Program-made: the position numbers and the translations under genes
Shown here: positions 15,350 to 23,017 of the stretch, in pieces
Position numbering within the stretch: the stretch's first letter is position 1
Layout: each line of letters starts with the position of its first letter
NCBI RefSeq assembly: GCF_025399795.1
Contig: NZ_JAODTZ010000019.1
Coordinates: forward strand, 1-64,000
Source: Streptomyces rhizosphaerihabitans
GTDB taxonomy: Bacteria; Actinomycetota; Actinomycetes; Streptomycetales; Streptomycetaceae
DNA: 64,000 bases
Direction: 5' to 3'
The notes under the pieces: model-generated
What the model saw: only the letters and a program-made list of their open reading frames with translations
What the model was told of the DNA's origin: nothing
Databases searched by the model: none

Positions 15350-16260
15350 CGGCCGGCTCCTTCGTCTCCGGGGTGTCCGTCGGCTTCTTCGACTCCGCGG
15401 TGCCCGGCGGCCTCTTCTGGTCCGGAGTGTCCGGCGGCCCCTTCCGCTCCGGAGTGTCCGGCGGCCCCTTCTGGTCCGGGGTGTGCGCCGGTTCCTTCCG
15501 CTCCGGAGTGTCCGGCGGCCCCTGCGGCTCCGGGGTGTCCGCCTGCTCCTACGGCTCCTTCTGCTCCGGAGTGTCCGCCTGCTCCATCCGCTCCGAGGTA
15601 TCCGCAGGCGGCGGCCCTGCGCAGGGCCTCTTCCTTCGCTCCGGGCGCGTCCAGCGGGCCGTCGACCAGACCGGCGAAGCCGATCGCGATCCGCTCGCCG
15701 CCGATCGGCACGAAGCCGACCTCGGCGCTCTCGCCGGGGCCGAAGCGGACGGAGGACCCCGCGGGCACCGCGAGCCGCATCCCGTAGACGGCCGCCCGGT
15801 CGAAGGCGAGCCGCGGGTTGGCCTCGAAGAAGTGGAAGTGGGAGGTGACGGAGACCGGCACGCTCGCGGTGTTGGTGACCGTGAGCCGCAGGACGGCCGG
15901 GGGCTCGGCGTGGGCGGCCGCGGGCAGCAGCGCGCCGGGGGCCCGGTCGCCGAGTCCGCCGCCGATGGGGTCCGAGACGACCGCGAGCCGCGAGCCGTCG
16001 TCGAAGACGGCCTCGACGTGCACCTCGGTGACGACGTCCGCGACGCCGGGCAGGACGTCGTCGGGACCGAGGACGGACCGGGCCGCCTCGATGGCCTCGG
16101 CCAGCCGCCCGCCGTCGCGGGCGGTCTCGCAGACGGTGTCCGCGATCAGCGCGGTGGCCTCCGGCACGTTGAGCCGCAGTCCGCGCGCCCTGCGGGCACG
16201 GGCCAGCTCGGCGGCCGAGAACAGCAGCAGTCGGTCACGTTCCGTGGGGGTCAGTCTCAC
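15346..16260 (-). CDS. ureAB: Fused urease gamma-beta subunit with His-rich tail
   Basis: 304 residues from GTG behind GAGGAGGT (8-base spacing). Residues about 1-100 are UreA-like (MRLTPTERDRLLLFSAAELARARRARGLRLNVPEA, LPGVADVVTEVHVEA). Residues about 100-225 are UreB-like (SVPVSVTSHFHFFEANPRL, RLAVPAGSSVRFGPGE). Helicobacter shows the same gamma-beta fusion. From about 228 comes a tail of Gly-His repeats (GHSGAEG, GHPGAAG, AHPGPEG, GHRGVEE) with eight histidines, unlike normal UreB ends. It could bind nickel, as His tails of UreE and HypB do; that is inference. It is the first gene of the operon. Confidence 0.88.
   Translation of the reverse strand: MRLTPTERDRLLLFSAAELARARRARGLRLNVPEATALIADTVCETARDGGRLAEAIEAARSVLGPDDVLPGVADVVTEVHVEAVFDDGSRLAVVSDPIGGGLGDRAPGALLPAAAHAEPPAVLRLTVTNTASVPVSVTSHFHFFEANPRLAFDRAAVYGMRLAVPAGSSVRFGPGESAEVGFVPIGGERIAIGFAGLVDGPLDAPGAKEEALRRAAACGYLGADGAGGHSGAEGAVGAGGHPGAAGAAGHSGAEGTGAHPGPEGAAGHSGAEGAAGHSGPEEAAGHRGVEEADGHPGDEGAGR
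15352..15596. repeat. Imperfect repeats encoding the His-Gly tail of UreAB
   Basis: Degenerate 21-27 base units built on GTGTCCGGCGGCCCCTTC/CTCCGGAGTG (plus-strand reading) encode eight or more copies of (A/G)GHxGxxG. Such units change number easily by slippage, so tail length may vary between strains. Confidence 0.7.
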
Positions 16261-16288
16261 GCCACGACACCTCCTCGCCTTCCTCCAG

Positions 16289-16374
16289 TTAGAGCATCAC
16301 TCTAAACGTCCGATTCATGGAAGGGAAACATTGACGGACAAGCATCGGAGACGCCACATTGAACGTCGCTCTAA
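16289..16374. promoter_or_regulatory. Two TetR-type operator sites in the ureAB/permease divergent promoter
   Basis: Site 1 (16289-16305) is TTAGAG-CATCA-CTCTAA, perfect 6-bp arms. Site 2 (16358-16374), ATTGAACGTCGCTCTAA, matches site 1 at 12 of 17 positions with the CTCTAA arm intact. They lie 29 and 51 bases from the ureAB and permease start codons, so one repressor could close both promoters. The TetR gene ending the ureAB operon is the obvious candidate. Confidence 0.65.
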
Positions 16375-16424
16375 CTCTTGGTGCTTCCCGCACCACGCCA
16401 GGCGGCCGTCAAAGGAGACCAGCC

Positions 16425-17858
16425 ATGCCGATCGAACAGCGCGGAGTCGACACCATCCCCGACGAGGAACGCACCAGCGGACCCCGCGACCTGGTGTCGA
16501 TCCTGCTCGGTTCCAACCTCTGCCTCGGGGTGATCATCTTCGGCTGGCTGCCACCCTCGTTCGGGCTCGACTGGTGGTCCTCCGTGAGCTCGATCGTGGC
16601 AGGCACGGTCGTCGGAACGGCCCTCACCGCGCCGCTGGCCCTCGTCTCGCTGCGTACCGGCACGAACCTCTCCACCTCCTCCGGCGCGCAGTTCGGCGTA
16701 CGCGGACGACTGGTCGGCTCGGTCGTCGGCCTGCTCCTCGCCCTCGGCTACACCGCGCTGACCGTGTGGATCGGCGGCGATGTGATGGTGGGCGTCCTCG
16801 GCCGCCTCTTCGGCCTGGAGGCGAACGGCCTGGCGTACGCCGTCGTCTACGCCCTGCTGGCCGCCGCCACCGTCGCGGGCGCCGTCTACGGCTACCGCGT
16901 GCTGCTCGCCATGTCCCGCGCCCTCGCGATCGGCATGACGGCCCTCCTGGTGGTCGGCGTGATCGCGTACGCCCCGCACTTCACCACCGCGGCGCTCCCG
17001 GAGACCGGCGGCTATCTGCTCGGCTCGTTCTGGCCCACCTGGCTGCTCGCGGCGGTGGCGGCCGGCCTGTCGGGCCCGATCGCGTTCATCACGCTGCTCG
17101 GCGACTACACCCGCTACATCTCCCCCGAGCGCCACTCCTCCCGCACGGTCCTGCACGGCACGTGGCTCGGTCTGATCGCCGGCCTGCTGGTCCCCCAGCT
17201 CTTCGGCACCTTCACGGCGTACGGGGCCCGCGCGGCCCTGGACTACGCGGGCCCGCTGGTCTCCACGTCCCCCGGCTGGTACCTGGTCCCGCTGCTGCTG
17301 GCCGCCTCCGCGGGCTCGGTGGGCAACGCCGGTCTGATGCTCTACTCGATGGGCCTCGACCTCGACGCGATCCTGCCCCGCGCCTCGCGTGCCCGCGCCA
17401 CCTGCGCGGTCGCCGTCGTCGCCATGCTCTGTGTGTTCGTCGGCCACTACGCCTGGAACGCCCAGTCCGCGATGACGTCCTTCGTCCTGCTGCTGACCGC
17501 GATCGGCACCCCGTGGGCGGTCATCACGCTGATCGGCTTCGTCCGCTGCCGCGGCGTCTACGACCCCGACGCCCTCCAGGTCTTCAACCGCCGCTCCCGC
17601 GGCGGCGTCTACTGGTACAAGGCCGGCTGGAACCTCCGGGCCACGGCGGCCTGGGCGCTGGGCGCCTTCGTCGGTCTGCTGGCCGTGTCCCTGCCGTCGT
17701 ACGAGGGGCCGCTGCTGTCCCTGACCGGCGGGGTCGACTGCAGCTTCGTCCTGTCGGGACTGGTCGGCGGCATCGTCCACCTGGCCCTCTCGCCGAAGCA
17801 GACGTCACACGGCGTCGAGTCCGGGCAGGAACCGGCTCGCGCCGAAAGCAGGCTTTAG
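16425..17858 (+). CDS. NCS1-family (cytosine/purine-type) permease
   Basis: 477 residues from ATG behind AAAGGAG; upstream codons of the open frame are excluded. The N-terminus GVDTIPDEERTSGPRDLVSILLGSNLCLGVIIFGWLPP has the NCS1 look, with twelve predicted membrane helices and the conserved LLGDYTRYIS loop (about 230). It should import a nucleobase, hydantoin, allantoin or similar nitrogen compound with Na+ or H+. It is divergent from ureAB with shared operators, so its substrate is probably linked to the urease/agmatine operon. Its last 17 codons overlap the convergent radical SAM gene. Confidence 0.9.
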   Translation: MPIEQRGVDTIPDEERTSGPRDLVSILLGSNLCLGVIIFGWLPPSFGLDWWSSVSSIVAGTVVGTALTAPLALVSLRTGTNLSTSSGAQFGVRGRLVGSVVGLLLALGYTALTVWIGGDVMVGVLGRLFGLEANGLAYAVVYALLAAATVAGAVYGYRVLLAMSRALAIGMTALLVVGVIAYAPHFTTAALPETGGYLLGSFWPTWLLAAVAAGLSGPIAFITLLGDYTRYISPERHSSRTVLHGTWLGLIAGLLVPQLFGTFTAYGARAALDYAGPLVSTSPGWYLVPLLLAASAGSVGNAGLMLYSMGLDLDAILPRASRARATCAVAVVAMLCVFVGHYAWNAQSAMTSFVLLLTAIGTPWAVITLIGFVRCRGVYDPDALQVFNRRSRGGVYWYKAGWNLRATAAWALGAFVGLLAVSLPSYEGPLLSLTGGVDCSFVLSGLVGGIVHLALSPKQTSHGVESGQEPARAESRL

Positions 17859-19145
17859 ATCGCTGAACCAGGTGGCGCGCTCGTCGTACGCCGCGAAGAA
17901 CGGCCGCCCCACCAGGCCCGGATCGCGGGCCTGGATGAGGTGCAGCGCGAAGACCTTCTCACCGGCCACCTCCGCCGTCCCGTCCACGCAGACCTTGCCC
18001 GGCATCGCCGACATGACCGGGCCGCGCACGGTCCGCGCGAGGCCGGACACCTGGGCGTAGGCGTCTCGGAAGATCTGATGGCAGCGGGCCAGCGGCACCC
18101 CGAAGTAGCCCTGCGGGCCGGTGTCCCGCTCGACGAACTGGTAGTAGGGCACCGCGCCCAGCGCGGTCGTCTCGTTCCACAGCTCGGCCCACGCCCCGGC
18201 GCTGTCGTTGATGCCCCTGACCAGCGGCCCCTGGCAGCGGATCACGGCCCCCGTGTCACGCACCCTGCGCATCGCCGCGCGAACGGCCCGGGGCCGCAGC
18301 TCCTGGGGGTGGGTGAAGTGGGCCATCAGCGCGAGGTGACGGCCGCTCGCCACCACCTTCTCCAGCAGCCGCAGCAGTTCATCGGCGTCGCGGTCCGTGA
18401 GGAAACGGTACGGCCAGAAGGCGAGCGCCTTGGTGCCGATGCGGATCGAGCGGATCGTGTCGATCTCCAGGAGCGGTTCGACGTACCGGCGCAGCACCTC
18501 GGTGCTCATCACCATCGGGTCGCCGCCCGTGATGAGCGCGCTGGTGACCTCCGGGTGGGCGCGCAGATAGGCGGAGGTGGTGGCGATGTCGTCGGTGGCG
18601 ATGCGCAGGTCGGACTCCCCGACGAACTGGGGCCAGCGGAAGCAGTACGTGCAGTAGGCGTGGCAGGTCTGGCCCTGGCGCGGAAAGATCAGCACCGTTT
18701 CCGGGTACTTGTGCTGGAGACCGGGAAGGCGACGGCCCTCGTGCACGGGGACGTTGGCGTCGAGCTGGCCGGAGGGATGCGGGTTGAGCTTCATCCGGAT
18801 CTCGTGGGCCGCACGCAGCACATCTGCCTTCGGGGCCTCCTGGGCGAGCAGGTCCGCCATCTGCTTGAGGTCGGGCTCGGGCAGCATCTCGGCCTGCGGG
18901 AACGTCAGCCGGAAGATCGGGTCGTCGGGCACGGCCGCCCAGTCGATCAACTCGTCGACCACGTAGCTGTTCGTACGGAACGGCAGGACGGCCGCGACGG
19001 CCCGCAGGGCGAGTCGCCCGTCGGGCGGCAGTGACACGCGCTGGAGCAGGCCGTCCAGGTCACGCGGCGTGAAGGCACGGAAGCGGGGGCTCGTGCCGGA
19101 GGATCGGGGGCTCGCGTACGGAGCCGGGTGGAGCGCAGAACCCAT
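17805..19145 (-). CDS. KamA-like radical SAM protein (lysine 2,3-aminomutase family)
   Basis: 446 residues from MGSALHPAPYASP. The radical SAM cluster motif is Cys161-xxx-Cys165-xx-Cys168 (CHAYCTYCFRW), preceded by YPETVLIFPRQGQT and followed by SALITGGDPMVMS, as in KamA/EpmB enzymes. Toward the C-terminus the PLP-region MSAMPGKVCVDG keeps a Gly-Lys. Family members move the alpha-amino group of lysine or modify EF-P; which applies here is unknown. The ATG is 14 bases after the upstream membrane protein stop, so the two form an operon. Its 3' end overlaps the convergent permease gene by 54 bases. Confidence 0.85.
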   Translation of the reverse strand: MGSALHPAPYASPRSSGTSPRFRAFTPRDLDGLLQRVSLPPDGRLALRAVAAVLPFRTNSYVVDELIDWAAVPDDPIFRLTFPQAEMLPEPDLKQMADLLAQEAPKADVLRAAHEIRMKLNPHPSGQLDANVPVHEGRRLPGLQHKYPETVLIFPRQGQTCHAYCTYCFRWPQFVGESDLRIATDDIATTSAYLRAHPEVTSALITGGDPMVMSTEVLRRYVEPLLEIDTIRSIRIGTKALAFWPYRFLTDRDADELLRLLEKVVASGRHLALMAHFTHPQELRPRAVRAAMRRVRDTGAVIRCQGPLVRGINDSAGAWAELWNETTALGAVPYYQFVERDTGPQGYFGVPLARCHQIFRDAYAQVSGLARTVRGPVMSAMPGKVCVDGTAEVAGEKVFALHLIQARDPGLVGRPFFAAYDERATWFSDLKPAFGASRFLPGLDAV

Positions 19146-19159
19146 TGGTGCCGGAGCCT

Positions 19160-20230
19160 CTATTCCGTGAACGAAGCCGCTGGCCGCAATTCGACGAAGG
19201 CGGTCGCCCGCGCATCGTACTTCTCCGCGAAGTGCTGGGTGAGCAGCGCGTGGAGGTGGCTTTCGTCGTCCACCACGACCAGTTCGTGCGCTCCGGGGGC
19301 GCTCAAGGCCTCGCTGTGCGCCGACAGTTGGTCCAACCGGTGACGGGCCATGTACGAAACGAGGTCGTGCCCGGCGACGTACAGGGCGTCGTCCGCGTAG
19401 ACGAAGCGGCAGCTGAACTCCCGGCGTCCGTCGGTCGCGTCGACCAGGGTCACCGGCAGATGGGTGAACCGGTCCATCGGCTTGCTCTGCTGCCAGAGCT
19501 CGTCGAAGCGCTGTTCGACGAAGGTGCCGAGCGGGGAGCGGACGGCGACTTCGAGCTGGACGCCTTCGCCGGAGAGGCGGCCGACCGTGAGGAAGGAGAC
19601 CAGGGAGCGGTCGTCCCAGCGGTAGAGGGTCACACCCGGGGACGTGGAACACAGGCGTACTTCGAGGAGTTGACGGCAGTCCTCGTCGAGCCGGAGCGCG
19701 AACCGGTCCAGGGTGCGCAGGTTGCGCATGATGTCGCGGCGGATGTCGGCGCTCTGTTCGCCCAGTTCACGGCCGCGCAGGATGACCGCCAGGGAGTCGG
19801 GGTCCAGAAGCAGGATCTGCACACGGGCGCCGTGCCCGGTGGCCGCCTTGATGCCACGGAACAGACGTTCGGAGAACTGCGGGCCGAACACGCTGGAGAA
19901 CGTGTCGAGGACCTTGACGTTCGAGGTCGAGCCGTAGACCTGGGCACTGAACCACTCGTAGTCCAGCCGGGTGTGCTCGCGGACCCGGCCCTCCTGGGCG
20001 CGGCTGATCAGCGGACCGATCACGAAGACGGTGACGACGACACCGACGATGTCGGTGCCGAGGTTGAGGGCGAGGTTCTCCTCGTAGTTGTCCATCCGCG
20101 AGCTGCTCCAGAGCAGCAGTGCGGCGACGACGGCGAGCAGACCGAGAACCGTGAGGCTCTGGGGCCGGCGCGGGGTGCGCAGGGTGCGCAGCAGCCAGCG
20201 CGGTCGTGACAGCGGCGACCTCGCGCTCAC
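19160..20230 (-). CDS. Two-helix membrane protein with DUF5919-like cytoplasmic domain
   Basis: 356 residues from GTG behind GGAG. Two membrane helices lie at about 26-41 (LTVLGLLAVVAALLLW) and 57-77 (LGTDIVGVVVTVFVIGPLI). The cytoplasmic part carries NVKVLDTFSSVFG, then HGARVQILLLDPDSLAVILRG, which resembles the GARVRLLLGDPDS-type motif of DUF5919 domains and, more loosely, phospholipase-D-like folds. Function unknown. It is the upstream partner of the radical SAM gene (14-base gap), an unusual pairing. Confidence 0.75.
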   Translation of the reverse strand: MSARSPLSRPRWLLRTLRTPRRPQSLTVLGLLAVVAALLLWSSSRMDNYEENLALNLGTDIVGVVVTVFVIGPLISRAQEGRVREHTRLDYEWFSAQVYGSTSNVKVLDTFSSVFGPQFSERLFRGIKAATGHGARVQILLLDPDSLAVILRGRELGEQSADIRRDIMRNLRTLDRFALRLDEDCRQLLEVRLCSTSPGVTLYRWDDRSLVSFLTVGRLSGEGVQLEVAVRSPLGTFVEQRFDELWQQSKPMDRFTHLPVTLVDATDGRREFSCRFVYADDALYVAGHDLVSYMARHRLDQLSAHSEALSAPGAHELVVVDDESHLHALLTQHFAEKYDARATAFVELRPAASFTE

Positions 20231-20417
20231 CTGCGCTCCCTCCGTGGCCGTGCGGGCGCACAGGAGGACACGCTCCCCCCGTGGAATCTTTGGATACCCG
20301 TGTCGTCAGGACGCTACGCGTCGAACGAACAGCCGGTCCCCGTAACCCTGTTGGGGCGACGGGGACCGGCGGGGTGCCGCGGAGCCGCGGGCGGGGCGGA
20401 GTGTCGCCGACCTGGCG

Positions 20418-20487
20418 GGTCGGCCCGGCGGCTCGGCCCGGCAGGTTGATCCAGAGGGTCGGCCCGGCCCAGCGAGTCGGCCCGGCC
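20418..20487. repeat. Short imperfect GTCGGCCCGGC repeats
   Basis: At least four copies of (G)TCGGCCCGGC occur, two of them as adjacent 18-bp units GTCGGCCCGGCCCAGCG(A/G), in the non-coding stretch between ilvE and the membrane protein gene. The rest of 20231-20520 is GC-rich sequence with no gene. Confidence 0.5.
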
Positions 20488-20500
20488 CAGCGGGCCGACC

Positions 20501-20518
20501 CGTCGGGCTAGCCCGACG
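20501..20518 (-). terminator. Hairpin directly after ilvE
   Basis: CGTCGGGCTAGCCCGACG is an 18-bp perfect palindrome 2 bases past the ilvE TAG; GGGCTAGCCC is then partly repeated across the stop codon itself. Confidence 0.55.
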
Positions 20519-20520
20519 GG

Positions 20521-21609
20521 CTAGCCCAGCGGGTGCATCCAGCCGTGCTTGTCCTCGGTGATGCCGCGCTGGATGTCGAGCAGGGCCTCGCGGAGGCGGA
20601 GGGTGACCTTGCCGGGCTCACCGCCGGACTGGCGCCACTCGGTGCCGGCGCGCTTGACCGTGCCGACGGGGGTGATGACGGCGGCGGTGCCGCAGGCGAA
20701 GACCTCGGTGAGGGTGCCGTTCTCGGCGTCGGTCTGCCACTGGTCGATGGAGACGCGGCCCTCCTCGGCGGTGTAGCCGAGGTCGCGGGCGACGGTCAGC
20801 AGGGAGTCACGGGTGACGCCCTCCAGGATGGAGCCGGTGAGGGACGGGGTGACGATCTTGTCGCCGTACACGAAGTACAGGTTCATGCCGCCGAGTTCCT
20901 CGATCCACTTGTGCTCGACCGCGTCGAGGTAGCAGACCTGGTCGCAGCCCTTGGCGGCGGCCTCCTTCTGGGCGAGGAGCGAGGCGGCGTAGTTGCCGCC
21001 CGTCTTCGCGTCGCCCATGCCACCGGGGACGGCGCGGACGCGGTCCTCGGAGAGCCAGATCGACACCGGCTTCACACCGCCCGCGAAGTAGGCGCCGGCG
21101 GGCGAGGCGATCACGAGGAAGAGGTACTCGTTGGCGGGCTTCACCCCGAGGCCGACCTCGGTCGCGATCATGAAGGGGCGCAGATACAGGGACTCCTCGC
21201 CACCGTGCGCGGGAACCCAGTCCCGGTCCTGGTGGACCAGCGCGTCACAGGCCTCGATGAAGGTCTCCACCGGCAGCTCCGGCATGCCGAGCCGGCGGGC
21301 GGAGGCCTGGAAGCGCTTGGCGTTCTTGTCGGGGCGGAAGGTGGCGACGGAGCCGTCGGGCCGGCGGTAGGCCTTGAGGCCCTCGAAGATCTCCTGCGCG
21401 TAGTGCAGGGTCATGTTCGCCGGGTCGAGGGAGAGCGGACCGTACGGAACGAGCTGACCGTCGTGCCAGCCGCGGCCTTCGGTCCACTTGATGGTCACCA
21501 TGTGATCGGTGAAGTGTCGGCCGAACCCGGGGTTGACCAGAATCGCCTCGCGCTCGGCGGCGGAGAGCGGACTGGCGGAGGGCTTGAGCTCGATCGTGGG
21601 CTGCGTCAT
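20521..21609 (-). CDS. ilvE: Branched-chain amino acid aminotransferase
   Basis: 362 residues, fold type IV PLP enzyme. HYAQEIFEGLKAYRRPDGSVATFRPDKNAKRF contains the conserved substrate-binding region, SLYLRPFMIATE follows, and the PLP lysine lies near VCYLDAVEHKWIEELGGMNLYFV; TLTEVFACGTAAVITPVG is the phosphate-binding end. It transaminates 2-keto acids from the ilv/leu pathways with glutamate to make Ile, Val and Leu. In other Streptomyces it sits next to leuB; here a TnpB element separates them. Confidence 0.95.
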   Translation of the reverse strand: MTQPTIELKPSASPLSAAEREAILVNPGFGRHFTDHMVTIKWTEGRGWHDGQLVPYGPLSLDPANMTLHYAQEIFEGLKAYRRPDGSVATFRPDKNAKRFQASARRLGMPELPVETFIEACDALVHQDRDWVPAHGGEESLYLRPFMIATEVGLGVKPANEYLFLVIASPAGAYFAGGVKPVSIWLSEDRVRAVPGGMGDAKTGGNYAASLLAQKEAAAKGCDQVCYLDAVEHKWIEELGGMNLYFVYGDKIVTPSLTGSILEGVTRDSLLTVARDLGYTAEEGRVSIDQWQTDAENGTLTEVFACGTAAVITPVGTVKRAGTEWRQSGGEPGKVTLRLREALLDIQRGITEDKHGWMHPLG

Positions 21610-21721
21610 GAGTGGTTTTGTCCTTCACCGGTTGTATGTGACGGGCCGCGCTCACGCCCGAACTGCCAGTGGCCAGTGTCAGGACGTCCGAGCATTCCCT
21701 CATTCCGCGGCTCCGCCTTCG

Positions 21722-21727
21722 ATTATC
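21722..21727 (-). promoter_or_regulatory. Candidate -10 element of ilvE
   Basis: GATAAT on the minus strand, with a weak TTCGTC 17 bases upstream, about 110 bases before the ilvE start. The TnpB element ends about 6-10 bases beyond the -35 position, so the insertion would abut but spare this promoter. Confidence 0.35.
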
Positions 21728-21755
21728 GCGCGCGAAGAACCGTGGACGAAACGGT

Positions 21756-21900
21756 TTGACCCCTCCCTCGCCTGAAGGCGGGGGATTCCTGGATCAGGCG
21801 GCCTCCGGGAGCGGCGCTCCCGGAGGTCTTGGGCCCTCGACGCCAGCCGGGTTGAGACCAGCCCGGTGGAGCATCACGCGGGCGGAGTTCTTGTCCCTGG
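21756..21900 (-). ncRNA. Predicted omega RNA (reRNA) of TnpB
   Basis: TnpB systems process a guide RNA from the 3' end of tnpB and the right end. Here the region has a perfect 11-bp stem CCTCCGGGAGC / GCTCCCGGAGG (21802-21826) inside the tnpB 3' end and the terminal hairpin at 21765-21784. The guide would begin right after TCAA at 21755 and read ACCGTTTCGTCCACGG. The 5' boundary is a guess. Confidence 0.5.
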
Positions 21901-23017
21901 GGGACACGGCTCCGCACGCGGTGCAGTTGTAGGTGCGTTCGGACAGCGGGAGTGCGTGCTTGGTTCTCGCTCCGCACCGTGCGCAGTCCATAGTGGTGTG
22001 CGCGGGGTTGACCAGATGCACAATTCGGCCGTGCTTGCGGGCCATCTCGACCAGGGCCTTCTTGGTGGCGCCAATCGCCGCGTCAGCGGCCTTGCGGGCC
22101 ATGCATGTCTTCGCCAGGAACTTCGGGCGGAAGTCCTCGACGGCGATCGCGTCATGGTCGCTCACGACAGACCTGGCCCACTTACGCGCCGTGTCCTGAC
22201 GCTGCCGAGCGATCTTCGCGTAGGTCTTCGCCCGCCACCTCTTCGCCTCGCGGTAACCCTTCGAAGCGGCCCGCCCCTTCTTCGGTCTACGGCGGGCCAC
22301 CATCCGGTCGTACCGGGTCAGCTTCGCCCGGGCCTTCATCCCGTGCTGCGGGTGCGGAAGGTCGTGGGCGTCCGAGGTGGTGGTCGCAATCTCCTTGACG
22401 CCCCAGTCGACCCCGAGCACCGCGCCAGTGGCCGGGAGCGGCTGGACTTCGGCCGGGACCACGAACGACGCCCACCAGTGCCCCACCGCGTCCCGGTGGA
22501 CGCGGACGCTGGAGGGGTCGGCCGGAAGTTCACGGGACCACACCACCGTCAGCACGATGCCGCCCGCGAGGTGCAGCCGTCCGCCTTTCAGGCGGAACCC
22601 GCGCCGGGTGTAGTTCAGCGTCGGCAGGGCCTCGCGCTTCTTCTTGCACCCGGGCATCCCCGCGCGGCGGTGCACCGGCAGCCGGTCCTTGACGTCCTTC
22701 TGCGCTTTCGCGCGCGACGTACCGAAGTCCCGGATGATCTGCTGCTGCGGAACGCTTGCCCCGTCACGGAGCCACGGCGTGGTGCGGCGGGCCTCGGTCA
22801 GCATCCTGTCGAGCCGGGCCGGGCCGCACGTCAGCCTGTCGTCCGGATGTGCGTGGTTGTGGGCGTGCACGGCCCGGGACTTGGCCACACACTCGTTCCA
22901 CACCCACCGGCAGCGGTCCCACTCCGCCATCAGCTCGGTGCGGGCCGTGGCCGAGACCCGCAGCCGGAACGTGTACCGGGCCTGCCCCAATCCCGCACCC
23001 CCTTCCCGCGCCGACAT
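21794..23017 (-). CDS. tnpB: TnpB RNA-guided nuclease (IS605 OrfB)
   Basis: 407 residues from MSAREGGAGLGQARYTF (an ATG at 23038 is the alternative). The N-terminal helix-turn-helix/WED region has ARYTFRLRVSATARTELMAEWDRCRWVWNECV. RuvC catalytic residues are all present: Asp in LGVDWGVKEIATT, Glu in IAVEDFRP and Asp in SPRDKNSARVML, with the zinc ribbon CARCG...YNCTACG between the last two. It therefore looks active as a nuclease guided by omega RNA from its own 3' end. The open frame continues to 23284 without a plausible start. Confidence 0.9.
   Translation of the reverse strand: MSAREGGAGLGQARYTFRLRVSATARTELMAEWDRCRWVWNECVAKSRAVHAHNHAHPDDRLTCGPARLDRMLTEARRTTPWLRDGASVPQQQIIRDFGTSRAKAQKDVKDRLPVHRRAGMPGCKKKREALPTLNYTRRGFRLKGGRLHLAGGIVLTVVWSRELPADPSSVRVHRDAVGHWWASFVVPAEVQPLPATGAVLGVDWGVKEIATTTSDAHDLPHPQHGMKARAKLTRYDRMVARRRPKKGRAASKGYREAKRWRAKTYAKIARQRQDTARKWARSVVSDHDAIAVEDFRPKFLAKTCMARKAADAAIGATKKALVEMARKHGRIVHLVNPAHTTMDCARCGARTKHALPLSERTYNCTACGAVSPRDKNSARVMLHRAGLNPAGVEGPRPPGAPLPEAA

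Larger units (their letters stand above)
21756..23017 (-). mobile_element. Solo-TnpB IS200/IS605-type insertion (right end resolved, left end not)
   Basis: The element contains tnpB only; no TnpA transposase gene is present. On the coding strand the right end reads AATCCCCCGCC-TTCA-GGCGAGGGAGGGGTCAA: a subterminal hairpin (21765-21784) followed by TCAA (complement at 21756-21759), the classic IS605-family right end. The left end must lie between 23018 and the leuB terminator (about 23285); a TTCAC at 23222-23226 (minus strand) is one possible target-motif position. It lies between leuB and ilvE. Confidence 0.8.

Noticed and set aside
13652..15787. 711-codon plus-strand open frame ending in CPAAPSGPECP repeats
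   Set aside because: It is antisense to ureC and the ureAB tail. The repeats are those of the His-Gly tail read backwards.
20231..20500. Possible CRISPR-like array from repeated GTCGGCCCGGC
   Set aside because: Units are 10-18 bp, imperfect, and have no regular spacers.
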